64,000 nt of DNA from assembly GCF_047663525.1 (NCBI RefSeq), contig NC_092594.1, positions 40,056,001 through 40,120,000 on the forward strand, given 5' to 3'. The position numbers and the translations under genes are program-made. The notes beneath the pieces are model-generated. The model was not told the origin of the DNA and did not search any database. It saw only the letters and a program-made list of their open reading frames with translations. Source of the stretch: Anas platyrhynchos (lineage: Eukaryota > Chordata > Aves > Anseriformes > Anatidae). How positions within the stretch are numbered: the first letter of the stretch is position 1; the number at the start of each line of letters is the position of its first letter. This document shows, one piece after another, positions 44,573 to 56,726 of the stretch.

Positions 44573-44616
44573 GGTGATTGGGTTTGGGTGCTGGGCGGGG
44601 CCAAATGGTATATGAG
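44573..44616 (+). promoter_or_regulatory. Type-A promoter (block 2)
   Basis: GATTGG, GGGCGGGGC and TATATGAG (44609-44616) are intact, with the exon-1 donor at 44666. It heads one of the most complete A modules in the window. Confidence 0.72.
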
Positions 44617-44639
44617 CCCCAGGCATGGCATTAGAGAGC

Positions 44640-46195
44640 TCCTTCTGCATGGGCTGCTCCTTGGGGTAAGTGCTTTGTGTTTCCTTCAGTCAGTTGCAGG
44701 GTTCTCTAGGCAGACTGGAGCCTATGGATTTCTGGATTTTAAGTGCTTGGAATTCACTCAGTAGCGGGATGTTTAGTAGGGGCTGCTGGCTCACTGTTTT
44801 TTGGGATGGTGGGATACTCTTCTGTTTTTGAGCTATATTTTATTCTCTATATGTATAAACCCACTCGTGTAATTCTCCAGAGGACTAAAACCAGCTTGAT
44901 TGCTTGGTAACTGTGGCGTGACAGTGTAGATGCAGCGATACCAAGAGACTGAGCAGAGTTGTATCAGAGTCACCTTTTTTATCTGCAAAGGGTAAGTCTG
45001 TGATTACCCCTGCCGGGGTTGCTGTGTGTGCATGTCTTTTTGGCATTTGTGGAGCTCAGTTGTTTTTCTTTGTGTGTGTGCATGTTCTAACTTCTTTTTT
45101 TTTTTGAGGGGTGAATAGTTTGTGTGCTGAGCGTGGTTGGCAGGAGGAAGCGGGGAGCTGCTCAGGACTGGTAGGTTTGGTTTCTAGGAGTGTGCAGCAT
45201 CCTTCCTGTGCGATGCGACTGATTGTTGGGCGGGAACTTTCCAGCTTGTGTGTGCTGGGCAATGCAGCTTGTGTAGTGTGTGTTGTGTGGCCTGGGCAGA
45301 GTTTGCAGTGGTGCTGTGGGCGAAGAATCTGAGTTAGAGCTGGTGAGCAGCTGAAGTACCGGAGCCGGGAAGAGAGAGGTCTTGCAGCAGGTACGCTGTG
45401 GCTGTGAGGTGCCTCAGAGTGTGCATTTCTCTTGTCTCTGCAGGTGCTTTGTGCAGTTGTGGAGAGGGAAGGGAAATCCTCATGTCACGAAGTACTGAGG
45501 GAAGGTGAGTGTTGTCAGCCTGGTCATCCCTTATCCGAAGCGAAGGGAAGACGCTCAGGTGTTTCCCTGTGAGGGTCCGAGGTGAGGCTGTTTGGGATAG
45601 AGGAGCAGTGTGGCAGGTGGGTGCTTGCAAGCACCGTGGTCATTGTATCCTTTTGTGTTCCCAGGTGGTGTGGATGATGCTGGCCGCTCCTTTCAAACTT
45701 GGACCTAATTTGCAGGTCCAGAGGCAAGTGGCGTGCTCTTTTGAAAGGATAAAAGTAAAGATGGGGTTGCTTATGTTGTTGAGGAATGGGTGCTACTGCT
45801 GGCAGCTGAATGTTTATCTTCCGCCTGTGTTTTTCCCTTGTTAAGGCTGAAATGCAGTGTGCAGTGCAGGATGTGTCAACCAGCTGCCTCTGCAGTGACT
45901 CTGGTGCGTGATGAGCAGAGGTAGCTGTTGTTTTTGGGGTGCGGTTGTCACTGCAGTTATTTTCCTACATCCAATAGAGTACAGTTCCAGTTTGCCTTTT
46001 GGAGGCGCTATAAGTGGGTGAAGAGAACAGATGGAAGCATGTGCCACGTGGGGCAGGCAAGCGGCTGAGGTACAGGAGGGGATGAGAATATGTGCTTTTT
46101 CCTTTGGGTGGAATGGAATTGATTTTGTTGGTGTATAATCTGTTCTGCTCCTAGATTTTCTTTCAATGCAAATAAAAGTTTGAGCTAATTCCAGT
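44640..46195 (+). ncRNA. Putative A-module transcription unit, most complete copy (block 2)
   Basis: Intact inverted CCAAT, GC and TATA-like boxes precede exon 1, which ends at 44665 before GTAAGT. Block 2 is 44881-44991 (111 nt, donor GTAAGT) and block 3 is 45444-45504 (61 nt, TCTCTGCAG to GTGAGT). Block 4 starts at 45665 after CCCAG and ends near 45715 at a weak GTCCAG donor. Block 5 is 45846-45903 (58 nt, TTGTTAAG to GTGCGT), and AATAAA is at 46171-46176. All acceptors are present here, unlike in the core units. No long frame crosses the joins, so a noncoding RNA or a decayed gene is likelier than a coding gene. Confidence 0.52.
46171..46176 (+). terminator. Poly(A) signal, A module (block 2)
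   Basis: AATAAA in TGCAAATAAAAG. Confidence 0.6.
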
Positions 46196-46447
46196 TAAGA
46201 AAGTTCCAGTTACTTGCTGGGTTGTGTTGTCCTTTCAATGTTATAAGCTGCAGCAAAAGCATGGGGATTGTTGCTTCTAGAAACACCCCAGTTCTCTTGT
46301 CTGCAGTCTGCATGCTGTTGAGCTAAAGCAGATTTCAAAAAAAAAAAAAAAAGAAACAGGAAACACACGTAAAAAACAATAACAGAAAAAAAACACCATT
46401 GGGTCACTTGTGAACGCAACGATCATTTAATCCCTTTGTTTTCCCAG

Positions 46448-46501
46448 GTGGAGTGGATGATATTGGCTGCACTGTTGGAGCTTGGTTTCGGAGAAGAACA
46501 G
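46448..46501 (+). other. 54-nt exon-like block, C module (block 2, first C)
   Basis: Same length, acceptor and donor as 40578-40631. The following block ends at a stop after LMMSLAVD. Confidence 0.4.
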
Positions 46502-48860
46502 GTGAGCAGAACCGTATGTTGCATCAGCAGTAGTCAGCATTGTGGAGAAAGAGAGCAATGGAGCCGGTGTCCTAGTGAATGCTGTTACTCTGTTTTTGCA
46601 GCTGATGATGAGCCTGGCAGTTGACTAAGATGACAATCAGTGCCTGTGTGTTTCTTGAGGCGGAGGGACTTTACCATCCAGCAACCTGAGAGCTAAGTTG
46701 AGGGGCACCTGGTATTTGCATATGTGGGGTGGCTAATGGGAGCTGGGAGCCAGAGCAGCATTGAGCCTGCTGGCTGAACAGACTTGGTGTCACTGTGAGG
46801 GTGGTTGAGGCTGGGTCACGTTCAGGGTGCTTGTGGCTGGGTCAGCAGGCTAATAGAAGAGGCAGGATTATTTTGTAGTGTGAGTGCGTGCACCAGGCGG
46901 GACAGTTTCCTTCAGTTTGTCTGTCTTGTGGTGTTGCTTCTGCAGTGTGTGTTCTGTGCTTCTTGGGTCTTGATATCCTTCTGGCTTTTTAGACCGGACT
47001 GACCAGGCAGGCGACTTGGTAGCTGTGCAGAAGGGCCTCAATGCTTGTTTTGTCCTCATGGCTCTGATCAAGCAGCGACTGCAAGACAAGAAGTGCTTGA
47101 AAGTGCAGATCTGTTTCAGGTCTTGTGCATCATATTCGGTTGGAGATCGCGTCTGTTTCCATCCTCACTCTTGCAGAAGTCATCTGGGCCGCATCAGGAG
47201 CCTTTGCTTGGGAATTGATTTCCTGAGAGTTGTCTTAGGGGGTTTTCAGTCCCCATCCTTCTGGTCTCTTGTCTTGAAGGCAGGCTTTTTAGGCCTCCGT
47301 CATCCCAGTTCTGGCAGTTGCTTCCAGTTGCATGTTGTGACATTTGAGTCTCTCCTGGGGTCTGGTGCAGAGCACCTGTTCTGACATGCTGTTGCTGTAG
47401 GGCTTTCTTTTTGGGGGTCACTTTTTCTTGTGCCTTGTGTTGTGTGTTTTGTTTGTAGTGTTTGTGGCGTGCCTGTGTGTGTGTACGTGTTTGGTCTGGA
47501 GCTGTCCTGCCTGGCAGTTAGTGATTAATGTGGCAGTGCATGGGTGTACTAATACATTGATGGGACTGTGTTGGCGAAGACATCCGGTCTGCCTCTGGGC
47601 ACGTACTGAAGGGCAGCTGGCACAGTCATGTCTGGTGGTTGGCAGCTGTGGATTTGGGAGAGTATATCTGCTTGTGAGCAGCTGTGTGCATAGTGCTTGA
47701 ACGGTGTGCTTGAGGAGGTCTGTTGAATCTTGAAAGCTTACAGATATGGGGTTTTGAAATGTTTATTTTTATTTCTTTCCTGTCCCCAGTAGAGTGTAAA
47801 CGCTAGGAGGAGCCTGTCACAGGAAAGAGTTCCTTCTGGAACTGTTCAGCACTCAGTAAGCAACTTTTGTTTAATTTGTTTAAGGTGAAACACAGTGTAC
47901 AACACGGGACTTGACCATAGCTGCTTTTGGCAAGGTGAGCGATGAACAGATGTAGCAGGTACTTTAGGGGTGCAGTTGTCACTGCAGTTACTGAACTACA
48001 CAAAGTACAGTAAAAATCCTGTTTATATTTCAGGGGTGTTGTAGCTGGCCTAAGAGAGCAGATGGAAGCATCTTCCTTGAGGGCAGGTGAGGGGGCCGAG
48101 GTAAGGGAGCAGCTGAGAGTAACTGTCCCAGCTGTGCTGTGGCTTTGGATGCTGCTTCAGCCTATGCTTTTTTGTTTCACATTTGTCTCACACAGGCTCA
48201 GAGGGGCCAAGCTGCACTCTGAAGAGCAGCACGAGAAGGGCGGGCTGTTTGTGAGCTGGATTGGAGCAGAACTGCCAAGTAGCACGAGGTGAGTGCGAAG
48301 GGTATCCATCTTGCTTTGCAGGTGCCATGGCAGGCTCTCCACAGAAGCGGTTGAGGATTTGAGAAGAGGTTGCAGATGATCAAGGAGCGACACGTGCAGG
48401 GATGGCTTGAAAAGGGTATGGCTGCTTTCTCTTCTGTTTATCAGGTGTCCCAGGCAATGTGGGCTGTGATGTTAGTGTTTAGAATCGGAACAAAGCAGGT
48501 GCTGATGGTGGTCTTCTTTGGTAGGTAAAGAGGTGCTCGAAGCCCTGTCTTGTGTAGCCTGAGCACTCCTCGCTGAGTATGAAGCATGCTTTCCATCAGT
48601 TCCCAAAACTGTGTTGAAGCTGAAATGCTGTGTCTGTTTTTTTGTGTTGGGGTTGCACCTTGGTGAGTGTAGGGATGGGTTTTAATTCAGTGCAGCGGAG
48701 GGCCTGGCCCCAGTGTCCTGTAGTGTGTTTTGACCCATCAGCATAGCCTTTTGGTTCTCAGGTAGCCTACTTAAGTAAGTGATTTTTCCTGTGAGTGGAA
48801 TGCAATTGACTTTTCTTTTCGCGTGTAATCAGTTCTGCTCCAAATTTTTCTTTCTATGTA

Positions 48861-48866
48861 AATAAA
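48861..48866 (+). terminator. Poly(A) signal, C module (block 2, first C)
   Basis: AATAAA in TGTAAATAAAAG, followed by the second C module. Confidence 0.6.
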
Positions 48867-49135
48867 AGTTCAAGCTAATTCCAGATGGAAAAAGAAATCA
48901 GTTGCTTACTTAGTTGTATTATCCTTTCAATATTCAAAGCTGCAGCAAAAGCATGGGGATTATTGCTTCTAGAAACACCCCAGTTTTCTTATCTGCACTC
49001 TGCATGCTGTTGAGCTAAGGCAGATTAAAAATAAAAATACAGGAAACACACACAAAAAACAACAACAATAACAAAAAACACCATTGGCTGACTTGTTGTG
49101 AACACATCGATCATTTAATTCCTTTGTTTTCCCGG

Positions 49136-49189
49136 GTGGTGTGGATGATACTGGCTGCACTGTTGGAGCTTGGACTCGGAGAGGAACAC
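49136..49189 (+). other. 54-nt exon-like block with both splice signals lost (block 2, second C)
   Basis: Homologous to 46448-46501, but the acceptor reads CCCGG and the donor dinucleotide is AT, so this copy is unlikely to be spliced as an exon. Confidence 0.4.
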
Positions 49190-49798
49190 ATGAGCACAAT
49201 CGTATGTTGCATCAGTAGTAGTCAGCATTGTGGAGAAGGTGAGCAATGGGGCTGGCGTCCTAGTGAATGCTGTTTCTCTGTTTTTGCAGCTGATGATGAG
49301 CCTGGCAATTGACTAAGATGACAATCAGTGCCCGTGCATTTCTTGAGGCAGAGAAACTTTACCATGCAGCAACCTGAGAGCTAAGTTGGGGGGCACCTGG
49401 TATTTGCATATGTGGGGTGGCTAATGGGAGCTGGGAGCCAGAGCAGCATGGAGCCAGCTGGCTGAATAGACTTGGTGTCACTGTGAGGGTGGTTGAGGCT
49501 GGGTCACGTTCAGGGTGCTTGTGGCTGGGTCAGCAGGCTAATAGAAGAGGCAGGATTATTTTGTAGTGTGAGTGCGTGCACCAGGCGGGACAGTTTCCTT
49601 CAGTTTGTCTGTCTTGTGGTGTTGCTTCTGCAGTGTCTGTTCTGTGCTTCTTGGGTCTTGATATCCTTCTGGCTTTTTAGACCGGACTGACCAGGCAGGC
49701 GACTTGGTAGCTGTGCAGAAGGGCCTCAATGCTTGTTTTGTCCTCATGGCTCTGATCAAGCAGTGACTGCAAGACAAGAAGTGCTTGAAAGTGCAGAT

Positions 49799-50246
49799 CT
49801 GTTTCAGGTCTTGTGCATCATATTCGGTTTGAGATCGCGTCTGTTTCCATCCTCACTCTTGCAGAAGTCATCTGGGCCGCATCAGGAGCTCTTGCTTGGG
49901 AATCGAATTCCTAAGTGTCTTCTTAGGGGGTTTTCAGTCCCCATCCTTCTGGTCTCTTGTTTTGTCCTCATGGCTCTGATCCGAGCACTTCTTGTCTTGC
50001 AGTTGCTGCTTGAAGTGCTGATCTGTTTCAGGTCTTGTGCATCATATTCGGTTGGAGATCGCGTCTGTTTCCATCCTCACTCTTGCAGAAGTCATCTGGG
50101 CCGCATCAGGAGCCTTTGCTTGGGAATTGATTTCCTGAGAGTTGTCTTAGGGGGTTTTCAGTCCCCATCCTTCTGGTCTCTTGTCTTGAAGGCAGGCTTT
50201 TTAGGCCTCCGTCATCCCAGTTCTGGCAGTTGCTTCCAGTTGCATG
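49799..50246. repeat. 224-bp tandem duplication inside a C module
   Basis: CTGTTTCAGGTCTTGTGCATCA begins at 49799 and again 224 bp later. The two halves differ at several bases (for example GGTTTGAG against GGTTGGAG), and the second matches the copy at 47110 better. That suggests unequal exchange between C modules rather than slippage. Confidence 0.85.
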
Positions 50247-51773
50247 TTGTGACATTTGAGTCTCTCCTGGGGTCTGGTGCAGAGCACCTGTTCTGACGTG
50301 CTGTTGCTGTAGGGCTTTCTTTTTGGGGGTCACTTTTTCTTGTGCCTTGTGTTGTGTGTTTTGTTTGTAGTGTTTGTGGCGTGCCTGTGTGTGTGTACGT
50401 GTTTGGTCTGGAGCTGTCCTGCCTGGCAGTTAGTGATTAATGTGGCAGTGCATGGGTGTACTAATACATTGATGGGACTGTGTTGGCGAAGACATCCGGT
50501 CTGCCTCTGGGCACGTACTGAAGGGCAGCTGGCACAGTCGTGTCTGGTGGTTGGCAGCTGTGGATTTGGGAGAGTATATCTGCTTGTGAGCAGCTGTGTG
50601 CATAGTGCTTGAACGGTGTGCTTGAGGAGGTCTGTTGAATCTTGAAAGCTTACAGATACGGGGTTTTGAAATGTTTATTTTTATTTCTTTCCTGTCCCCA
50701 GTAGAGTGTAAACGCTAGGAGGAGCCTGTCACAGGAAAGAGCTCCTTCTGGAACTGTTCAGCACTCAGTAAGCAACTTTTGTTTAATTTGTTTAAGGTGA
50801 AACACAGTGTACAACACGGGACTTGACCATAGCTGCTTTTGGCAAGGTGAGCGATGAACAGATGTAGCAGGTACTTTAGGGGTGCAGTTGTCACTGCAGT
50901 TACTGAACTACACAAAGTACAGTAAAAATCCTGTTTATATTTCAGGGGTGTTGTAGCTGGCCTAAGAGAGCAGATGGAAGCATCTTCCTTGAGGGCAGGT
51001 GAGGGGGCCGAGGTAAGGGAGCAGCTGAGAGTAACTGTCCCAGCTGTGCTGTGGCTTTGGATGCTGCTTCAGCCTATGCTTTTTTGTTTCACATTTGTCT
51101 CACACAGGCTCAGAGGGGCTAAGCTGCACTCTGAAGAGCAGCACGAGAAGGGCGGGCTGTTTGTGAGCTGGATTGGAGCAGAACTGCCAAGTAGCACGAG
51201 GTGAGTGCGAAGGGTATCCATCTTGCTTTGCAGGTGCCATGGCAGGCTCTCCACAGAAGCGGTTGAGGATTGGAGAAGAGGTTGCAGATGATCAAGGAGC
51301 GACACGTGCAGGGATGGCTTGAAAAGGGTATGGCTGCTTCCTCTTCTGTTTATTAGGTCTCCCAGGCAATGTGGGCTGTGATGTTAGTTCTTGAGAATAG
51401 GAACAAAGCAGGTGCTGATGGTGGTCTTCTTCGGTAGGCAAAGAGGTGCCCGAAGCCCCGTCCTGTGTAGCCTCAGCATGCCTCGCTGAGTATGAAGCTT
51501 GCTTTCCAGCAGTTCTCAAAACTGTGTTGAAGCTGAAATGCTGTGTCTGTGTTTGGGTTGAGCTTGCACCTTGGTGAGTGTAGGGATGGGTTTTAATTCA
51601 GTGCAGCAGAGGGCCTGGCCCCAGTGTTCTGTAGTGTGTTTTAACCCATCAGCATAGCCTTTTGGTTCTCAGATAGCTTACTGAAGTAAGTGATTTTTCC
51701 TGCAAGTGGAATGGAATTGAATTCTTTTTTTTGCCTGTAATCAGTTCTGCTCCTAGACTTTTCTTTATATGTA

Positions 51774-51779
51774 AATAAA
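51774..51779 (+). terminator. Poly(A) signal, C module (block 2, second C)
   Basis: AATAAA in TGTAAATAAAAG, 241 bp before a type-B promoter. Confidence 0.6.
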
Positions 51780-52014
51780 AGCTTGAGCTAATTCCAGATG
51801 GGAAAAAAAAAATCAGCTACTTGCTTGGTCATGTTGTCCTTTTAATATCCAAAGCAGCAGTAAAAGCATGGGGATTTTTGTTTCTAGAAACACCCCAGTT
51901 CTCCTGTCTGCACTCTGCATGCTGTTGAGCTAAGCCATATAAATGAATAAAGAAACCACAGCTGCTGCTCCTCCTCTTTCTGCTTTTTTTGTGCTTTCCC
52001 CCTGCACTTTCCCA

Positions 52015-52107
52015 GGTGATTGGCTTCAGGTTCCAGGTGGGACCTAATGGTAACTGAGTTGCAGGTATGCCATGAGAGAGCTCCTTCTGCCTGGGCTGCT
52101 CTTTGGG
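52015..52107 (+). promoter_or_regulatory. Type-B promoter-like region (block 3)
   Basis: As at 37300, donor GTAAGT at 52108. It begins 241 bp after the poly(A) signal at 51774. Confidence 0.5.
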
Positions 52108-52822
52108 GTAAGTGCTTTGTTTTTCCTTCAGTTGTTTGGAGGGTTCTTTAGGTGGGTCAGAGTCTATGGACTGATGCGTTTTCAAGTAGAAACCGGTACG
52201 CATATATTTTTGAAGTGATAACTGGTAGGATTTGTCATTGTAAAAAGGGTAGGGTCTGTCATTGTAAAGCAATCTAGTAGTATGTGCCTGTATTGCACGC
52301 AGCTGTTCCTCAGGTGAGTAGTTATAGCAGTTTAATGGGTAGTATGGTGATGTTACTTTGTGTGTTTGCTTTGTGGTTCTGGGTCCCTTCTGATTTTTGC
52401 AGAATTACAGGGCTTTTTGTGAGACTTTGCCTTTATGTCAAATCTTATCAAAGTCAAAGCCTTGCTGTTAAAGTGATGGAGCAGGGTTTAGTTGAAATGT
52501 ATCATGGAAGCTCCCTGTTTGAGCATGTTTCTGAAAATGGCAGCAGTGGGCATGTAAGGGGTAGTCTGTTTCAAGTTTAGGGACAGGTTGTTATATTTCT
52601 GGAGCTTTTGCCTGTGGGTTTTCTGTCTGTCGAGTCTTTAGACCTTGCAGCCTTCTAGTCTTGATGTTCTTGAAATGACATATTAGAAGTATGTTTATGA
52701 GGGGTTGCCAGGTACACTGGTTTTGGGAAACCGTGGGCCACGGTTTCTTGACCGCGTAAGTGCAGTAGTGCCAAGAGAGTGAGCAGGCTCACCTTCTTCA
52801 TCTCTGCAGAATAAGTCTGCCT

Positions 52823-52858
52823 GGGCCCATTTCGGCGTGGTGCCGCCCGGGCCTATTT
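52823..52858. repeat. 26-bp minisatellite, 1 unit (block 3)
   Basis: A single unit between two CCCATTT/CCTATTT anchors, with GCGTGGTGCCGCC in place of the palindrome. The matching place in the core units (7507-7528) and at 58149 has no full unit. Confidence 0.9.
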
Positions 52859-53260
52859 CTCAGGTGGAGCTACTGAGCAGGTGAGGTAAAGGAGCTGGGA
52901 ACAGAGAGGCATTGCACAATGATATGTTGCCTTAGTAGTAGTGAACGTTGTGCAGGAGGTGGTATTAGGGCTGGCATGCTGGTGAATGCTGGTTCTCTGT
53001 GTTTTCAGATGGGGATGAGTCTGTTTAAACGAATTCTAGTTCAAAAAGTTTCAGTTACTAGCTTGGTGATATTTTCAATTCAATATTAAAACCTGCAGAG
53101 AAAGCAAAAGGGGATTTTTGCTTCTAGAATCACCACAGATATCTTGTCTGCTTTTTGCATGCTTTGAGATAAAACTGATTTTAAAAAATAAAGAAAAAAA
53201 AACCATTTGCTTCTCGTGCTCTCTTCCTACTCTCTTATGCTTTGCCCTTCGTCTTTCCCA

Positions 53261-53304
53261 GGTGATTTGCTTTGGGTTTTGGGCGGGGACAAAAGGTATA
53301 TGAG
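53261..53304 (+). promoter_or_regulatory. Type-A promoter, diverged (block 3)
   Basis: The inverted CCAAT box is broken (GATTTGC). The GC box (GGGCGGGG) and TATATGAG (53297-53304) remain. The donor is GTCAGT rather than GTAAGT. This is the most diverged A promoter here. Confidence 0.5.
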
Positions 53305-54154
53305 CCCCAGGCACGGCATCAGAGAGCTCCTTCTGCCTGGGCTGCTCTTTGGGGTCAGTGCTTTGTGTTTCCTTCAGTCAGTTGCAAGGTTCTCTAGGCA
53401 GGCTGCAGTTTGTGGAGTTCTATATTTCTAAGTGCTTGGAATTCTAGATTTTTAGGTGCTTGAAATAGAGGGATATTTAGTAGAGGCTGCTGGCTCACTG
53501 GTTTTTGGGATGGTCACATATGCTCCTGTTTTTGAGCCATATTTTAATCTCTACACATATAAAAACACTTGTTTTAGTCCCCTGGAGAGTTTCACCAGCT
53601 TGATTACATGCTACACGTGGCTTGACAGTGTAGATGCAGCATTACCAAGAGACTGAGCAGGGTTGTATCAGAGTCTGCTCTTTCCTCTGCAAAAGGGTAA
53701 GTCTGTGATTGCCCCTGCCGAGGCTGCTGTGTGTGCATGTCTTTTTGGCATTTGTGGAGCTCAGTTGTTTTTTTTGTGTGTATGTTTTAAGTTTCTGTTT
53801 TTCTGAGCAGTAAATAGTGTGTTTGCTGAGCGTGGTTAGAAGGAGGAGGTGGGGAGCTGCTCAGGACTGGTAGGTTTGGTTTCTAGGAGTGTGCAGCAGC
53901 CCTCCTGTGCAATGCGACTGGTTGTTGGGTGGGAACGTTCCAGCTCATATGTCTTAAGCAATGTAGCTTGTGTAGTGTGTGTTGTGTGGCCTGGGCAGAG
54001 TTTGCTGTGGCGCTGTGAGCGTAGAATCTGAGTTAGAGCTGGTGAGCAGCTGAAGTACCGGAGCCGGGAAGAGAGAGGTCTTGCAGCAGGTACGCTGTGG
54101 CTGTGAGGTGCTTTAGAGCGTGCTTTTCTCTTGCCTCTGCAGGTGCTTTGTGCA

Positions 54155-54894
54155 CAGTCCAATCTCTTCTTAAATTCAGTCAGGCTCGATGCAGTGACCA
54201 CTTCCCTGGGGAGCCTGTTCCAGTGTGCAACCACTCTCTCTGTGAAGAACTTCCTCCTGATGTCAAGCCTAAACTTCCCCTGCCTCAGCTTAACCCTGTT
54301 CCCGCGGGTCCTGTCGCTGGTGTTAATGGAGAAAAGGTCTCCTGCCTCTCGACACCCCCTTACGAGGAAGTTGTAGACTGCGATGAGGTCTCCCCTCAGC
54401 CTCCTCTTCTCCAGGCTGAACAGGCCCAGTGCCCTCAGCCATTCCTCGTACGTCTTCCCCTCCAGGCCTTTCACCATCTTCGTAGCCCTCCTCTGGACAC
54501 TCTCCAACAGTTTCATGTCCTTTTTATACTGTGGTGCCCAGAACTGCACACAGTACTCGAGGTGAGGCCACACCAGCGCAGAGTAGAGCGGGACAATCAC
54601 CTCCCTCGACCTACTAGCGATGCCGTGCTTGATGCACCCCAGGACACGGTTGGCCCTCCTGGCTGCCAGGGCACACTGCCGGCTCATATTCAACTTGCTG
54701 TCTACCACGACCCCCAGATCCCTCTCTTCTAGGCTGCTCTCCAGCGTCTCATCGCCCAGTCTGTATGTGCAGCCAGGGTTTCCCCATCCCAGGTGCAGGA
54801 CCCGGCACTTGCTCTTATTGAACTTCATGCGGTTGGCGATCACCCAGCTCTCCAACCTATCCAGATCCCTCTGCAAGGCCTTTCCACCCTCATT
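54155..54894 (-). pseudogene. CR1 ORF2, C-terminal part
   Basis: Same frame as the RT part, after its stop: [20 protein letters not shown] through [35 protein letters not shown] and [18 protein letters not shown]. It runs out into host repeat at about 54155. The 3' end of the element is missing. Confidence 0.9.
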
Positions 54895-55827
54895 TTAGTC
54901 CACAACTCCTCCAAGTTTGGTGTCATCGGCAAACTTGCTCAAAATAGCTTCTATTCCTACATCCAGATCGTTTATAAAAATATTGAAAAGTACCGGCCCT
55001 AAAATGGAGCCTTGAGGGACCCCACTAGTGACCGCCCGCCAGCCTGACGCAGCCCCATTCACCATAACCCTTTGGGCCCTGCCCGTTAGCCAATTGCTCA
55101 CCCACCGTATGATGTTTTTATTTAGCTGTATGCTGGACATTTTGTCCAGTAGGATCCTATGGGAAACCGTGTCAAAAGCCTTGCTGAAGTCCAAAAAAAT
55201 CACATCAGCTGGTTTCCCTTGGTCCACCATACGGGTGATCTTATCATAAAAGGAAATCAGGTTAGTTAGGCAGGACCTACCCTTCACAAACCCATGCTGG
55301 CTGGGACCAATGACTGCTTTGTCCCCCAGGTGCGCCTCAATACGTTCGAGAACCATCTTCTCCATGATTTTACCAGGCACTGACGTGAGACTGACAGGCC
55401 TGTAATTGCTAGGGTCTTCTTTCTGACCCTTCTTGAAAATCGGCACAACATTTGCTAGCTTCCAGTCTACCGGGACCTCTACAGACTCCCAGGATCGTTG
55501 AAAAATAATTGAGAGAGGTTCCGCGATGACGTCCGCCAGCTCTTTCAGCACCCGGGGATGAATCCCATCCGGACCCATGGACTTGTAGGGATCCAGGTGG
55601 AGTAGCAAATCCCGCACACGTTCAGGGTCGGTTGGGAGTTTGTCATCCCCACCGTCCCGGTCCTCCAGCTCAGGGCACCCTGGGTCCCGAAGCCCATCAT
55701 CGGCATTGAAGACAGAGGCAAAGAAGGCGTTAAGCATCTCTGCTTTGCCTATGTCATCGTCTGTGAGAAGACCTTCCCTATCAAGGAGCGGCCCTATGTA
55801 TTCTTTAGTTCTCCTTTTTCCATTCAC
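54895..55827 (-). pseudogene. CR1 ORF2, reverse transcriptase part (broken)
   Basis: Reverse transcriptase of the CR1/Jockey group: [41 protein letters not shown] (first catalytic Asp), [20 protein letters not shown] and FADDTKLGG (catalytic FADD box) in order. It ends at a stop after GGVVD (TAA, 54895-54897). The same frame resumes at once. Confidence 0.94.
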
Positions 55828-56726
55828 ATATCTAAAAAAAAACCCTTTTTATTTTCTCTAACAGACACAGCCAGCTTCAACTCTAGGTGTGCTTTAGCCA
55901 CATGAATTTTCTTCCTACGAACACGAACAGCATCCCTGTATTCTTTCCATGTCACCTGGCCCTCCTTCCAGTAGCGAAACACTCTCTGTTTCCGCCTAAT
56001 CTCCATAAGAATGTTCCTGGTCAGCCACAGCCTCCTGCCCCGCCTGCCTGACTTGCGATATTTAGGAACTGCCTGTTCTTGTGCTTCTAGGAGGCATCGC
56101 TTAAAGAATGACCAGCACTGGTGGACATCAAGGCCTTCAAGAGCAGCTTCCCAGGGGACCTTGCTGACTAGTTCCCCGAGCAGCCTGAAGTCCGCCTTTC
56201 CTATATCTAGGGATGAGGTTTTGGTGGCACTTTTCCTTCTGTCACCGTAAATTTTGAACTCAACCACTTCATGGTCACTATGACCGAGGCGGCCACCAAT
56301 CACCACATCTCCCACCAGACCCTCTCTGTTTTCTAGCAACAGGTCTAGGAGGGCACCTTTCCTAGTTGGCTCCGTTAGCACCTGCACCAAGAAGTTATCA
56401 TCTAGGTGCTTCATGAACCTCCTGGACTTGCTCGTGTCAGCCGTGTGGCACTCCCAGTTAATGTCTGGCAAGTTGAAGTCCCCCATAAGGACAAGGGGAG
56501 TTAATCTCGAGGCCTCTCTTAGTTCTGTAAAGAATAATTTATCGGCGCTATCGTCCTGGCCAGGCGGTCTGTAATAGACTCCCACAACGACATCCCCTTT
56601 ATTCGTTCGTCCCTTGATCCTTACCCAGAGGCTCTCAACTTTGCCATCGCCGACCTGAAGTTCCACACAGTCCAGCCCCTGCTTCACATACATCGCCACC
56701 CCACCACCTCGCCTACCCTGCCTGTT
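55824..56726 (-). pseudogene. CR1 ORF2, endonuclease part (broken)
   Basis: AP-type endonuclease segment reading GGGVAMYVKQGLDC at its start, then VGVYYRPPGQ, GDFNLPDINW (catalytic-region Asp/Asn) and a C-terminal GHSDHEVVEF with the SDH motif. The first strands of the domain are missing. The frame ends at [12 protein letters not shown] because of a frameshift in the A-run near 55832-55840. The continuation is in another frame. Confidence 0.92.

Larger units (their letters stand above)
43069..51779. repeat. Diverged higher-order repeat block 2 (B-A-C-C)
   Basis: B promoter at 43302, A promoter at 44573, then two C modules whose TTCTAGAA landmarks lie at 46275 and 48967, about 2.69 kb apart. 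They share long runs of sequence, for example 46805-47090 with 49493-49780. The second C also carries a 224-bp internal tandem duplication (49799-50246). The extra C makes this block about 2.7 kb longer than its neighbours. Confidence 0.85.
54155..56726 (-). mobile_element. CR1 LINE, truncated at both ends
   Basis: Minus-strand CR1 non-LTR retrotransposon holding most of ORF2. Its right edge falls within the endonuclease domain (5' truncation, usual for CR1). Its left edge stops before the usual 3' end with its ATTCTRTG repeats, which is not usual and points to a later deletion. Host sequence on the left is the third exon-like block of an A module and on the right is a B exon 1, so the element sits at a host deletion. 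Confidence 0.93.

Noticed and set aside
49733-50296. 187-codon plus-strand open frame
   Set aside because: It spans the 224-bp tandem duplication, and its two halves are the same module sequence. It is not open in the sister modules.
53836-54154. Extension of the CR1 C-terminal frame into flanking host sequence
   Set aside because: The frame simply reads out of CR1 into the antisense of an A module. There is no similarity to CR1 beyond about 54155.
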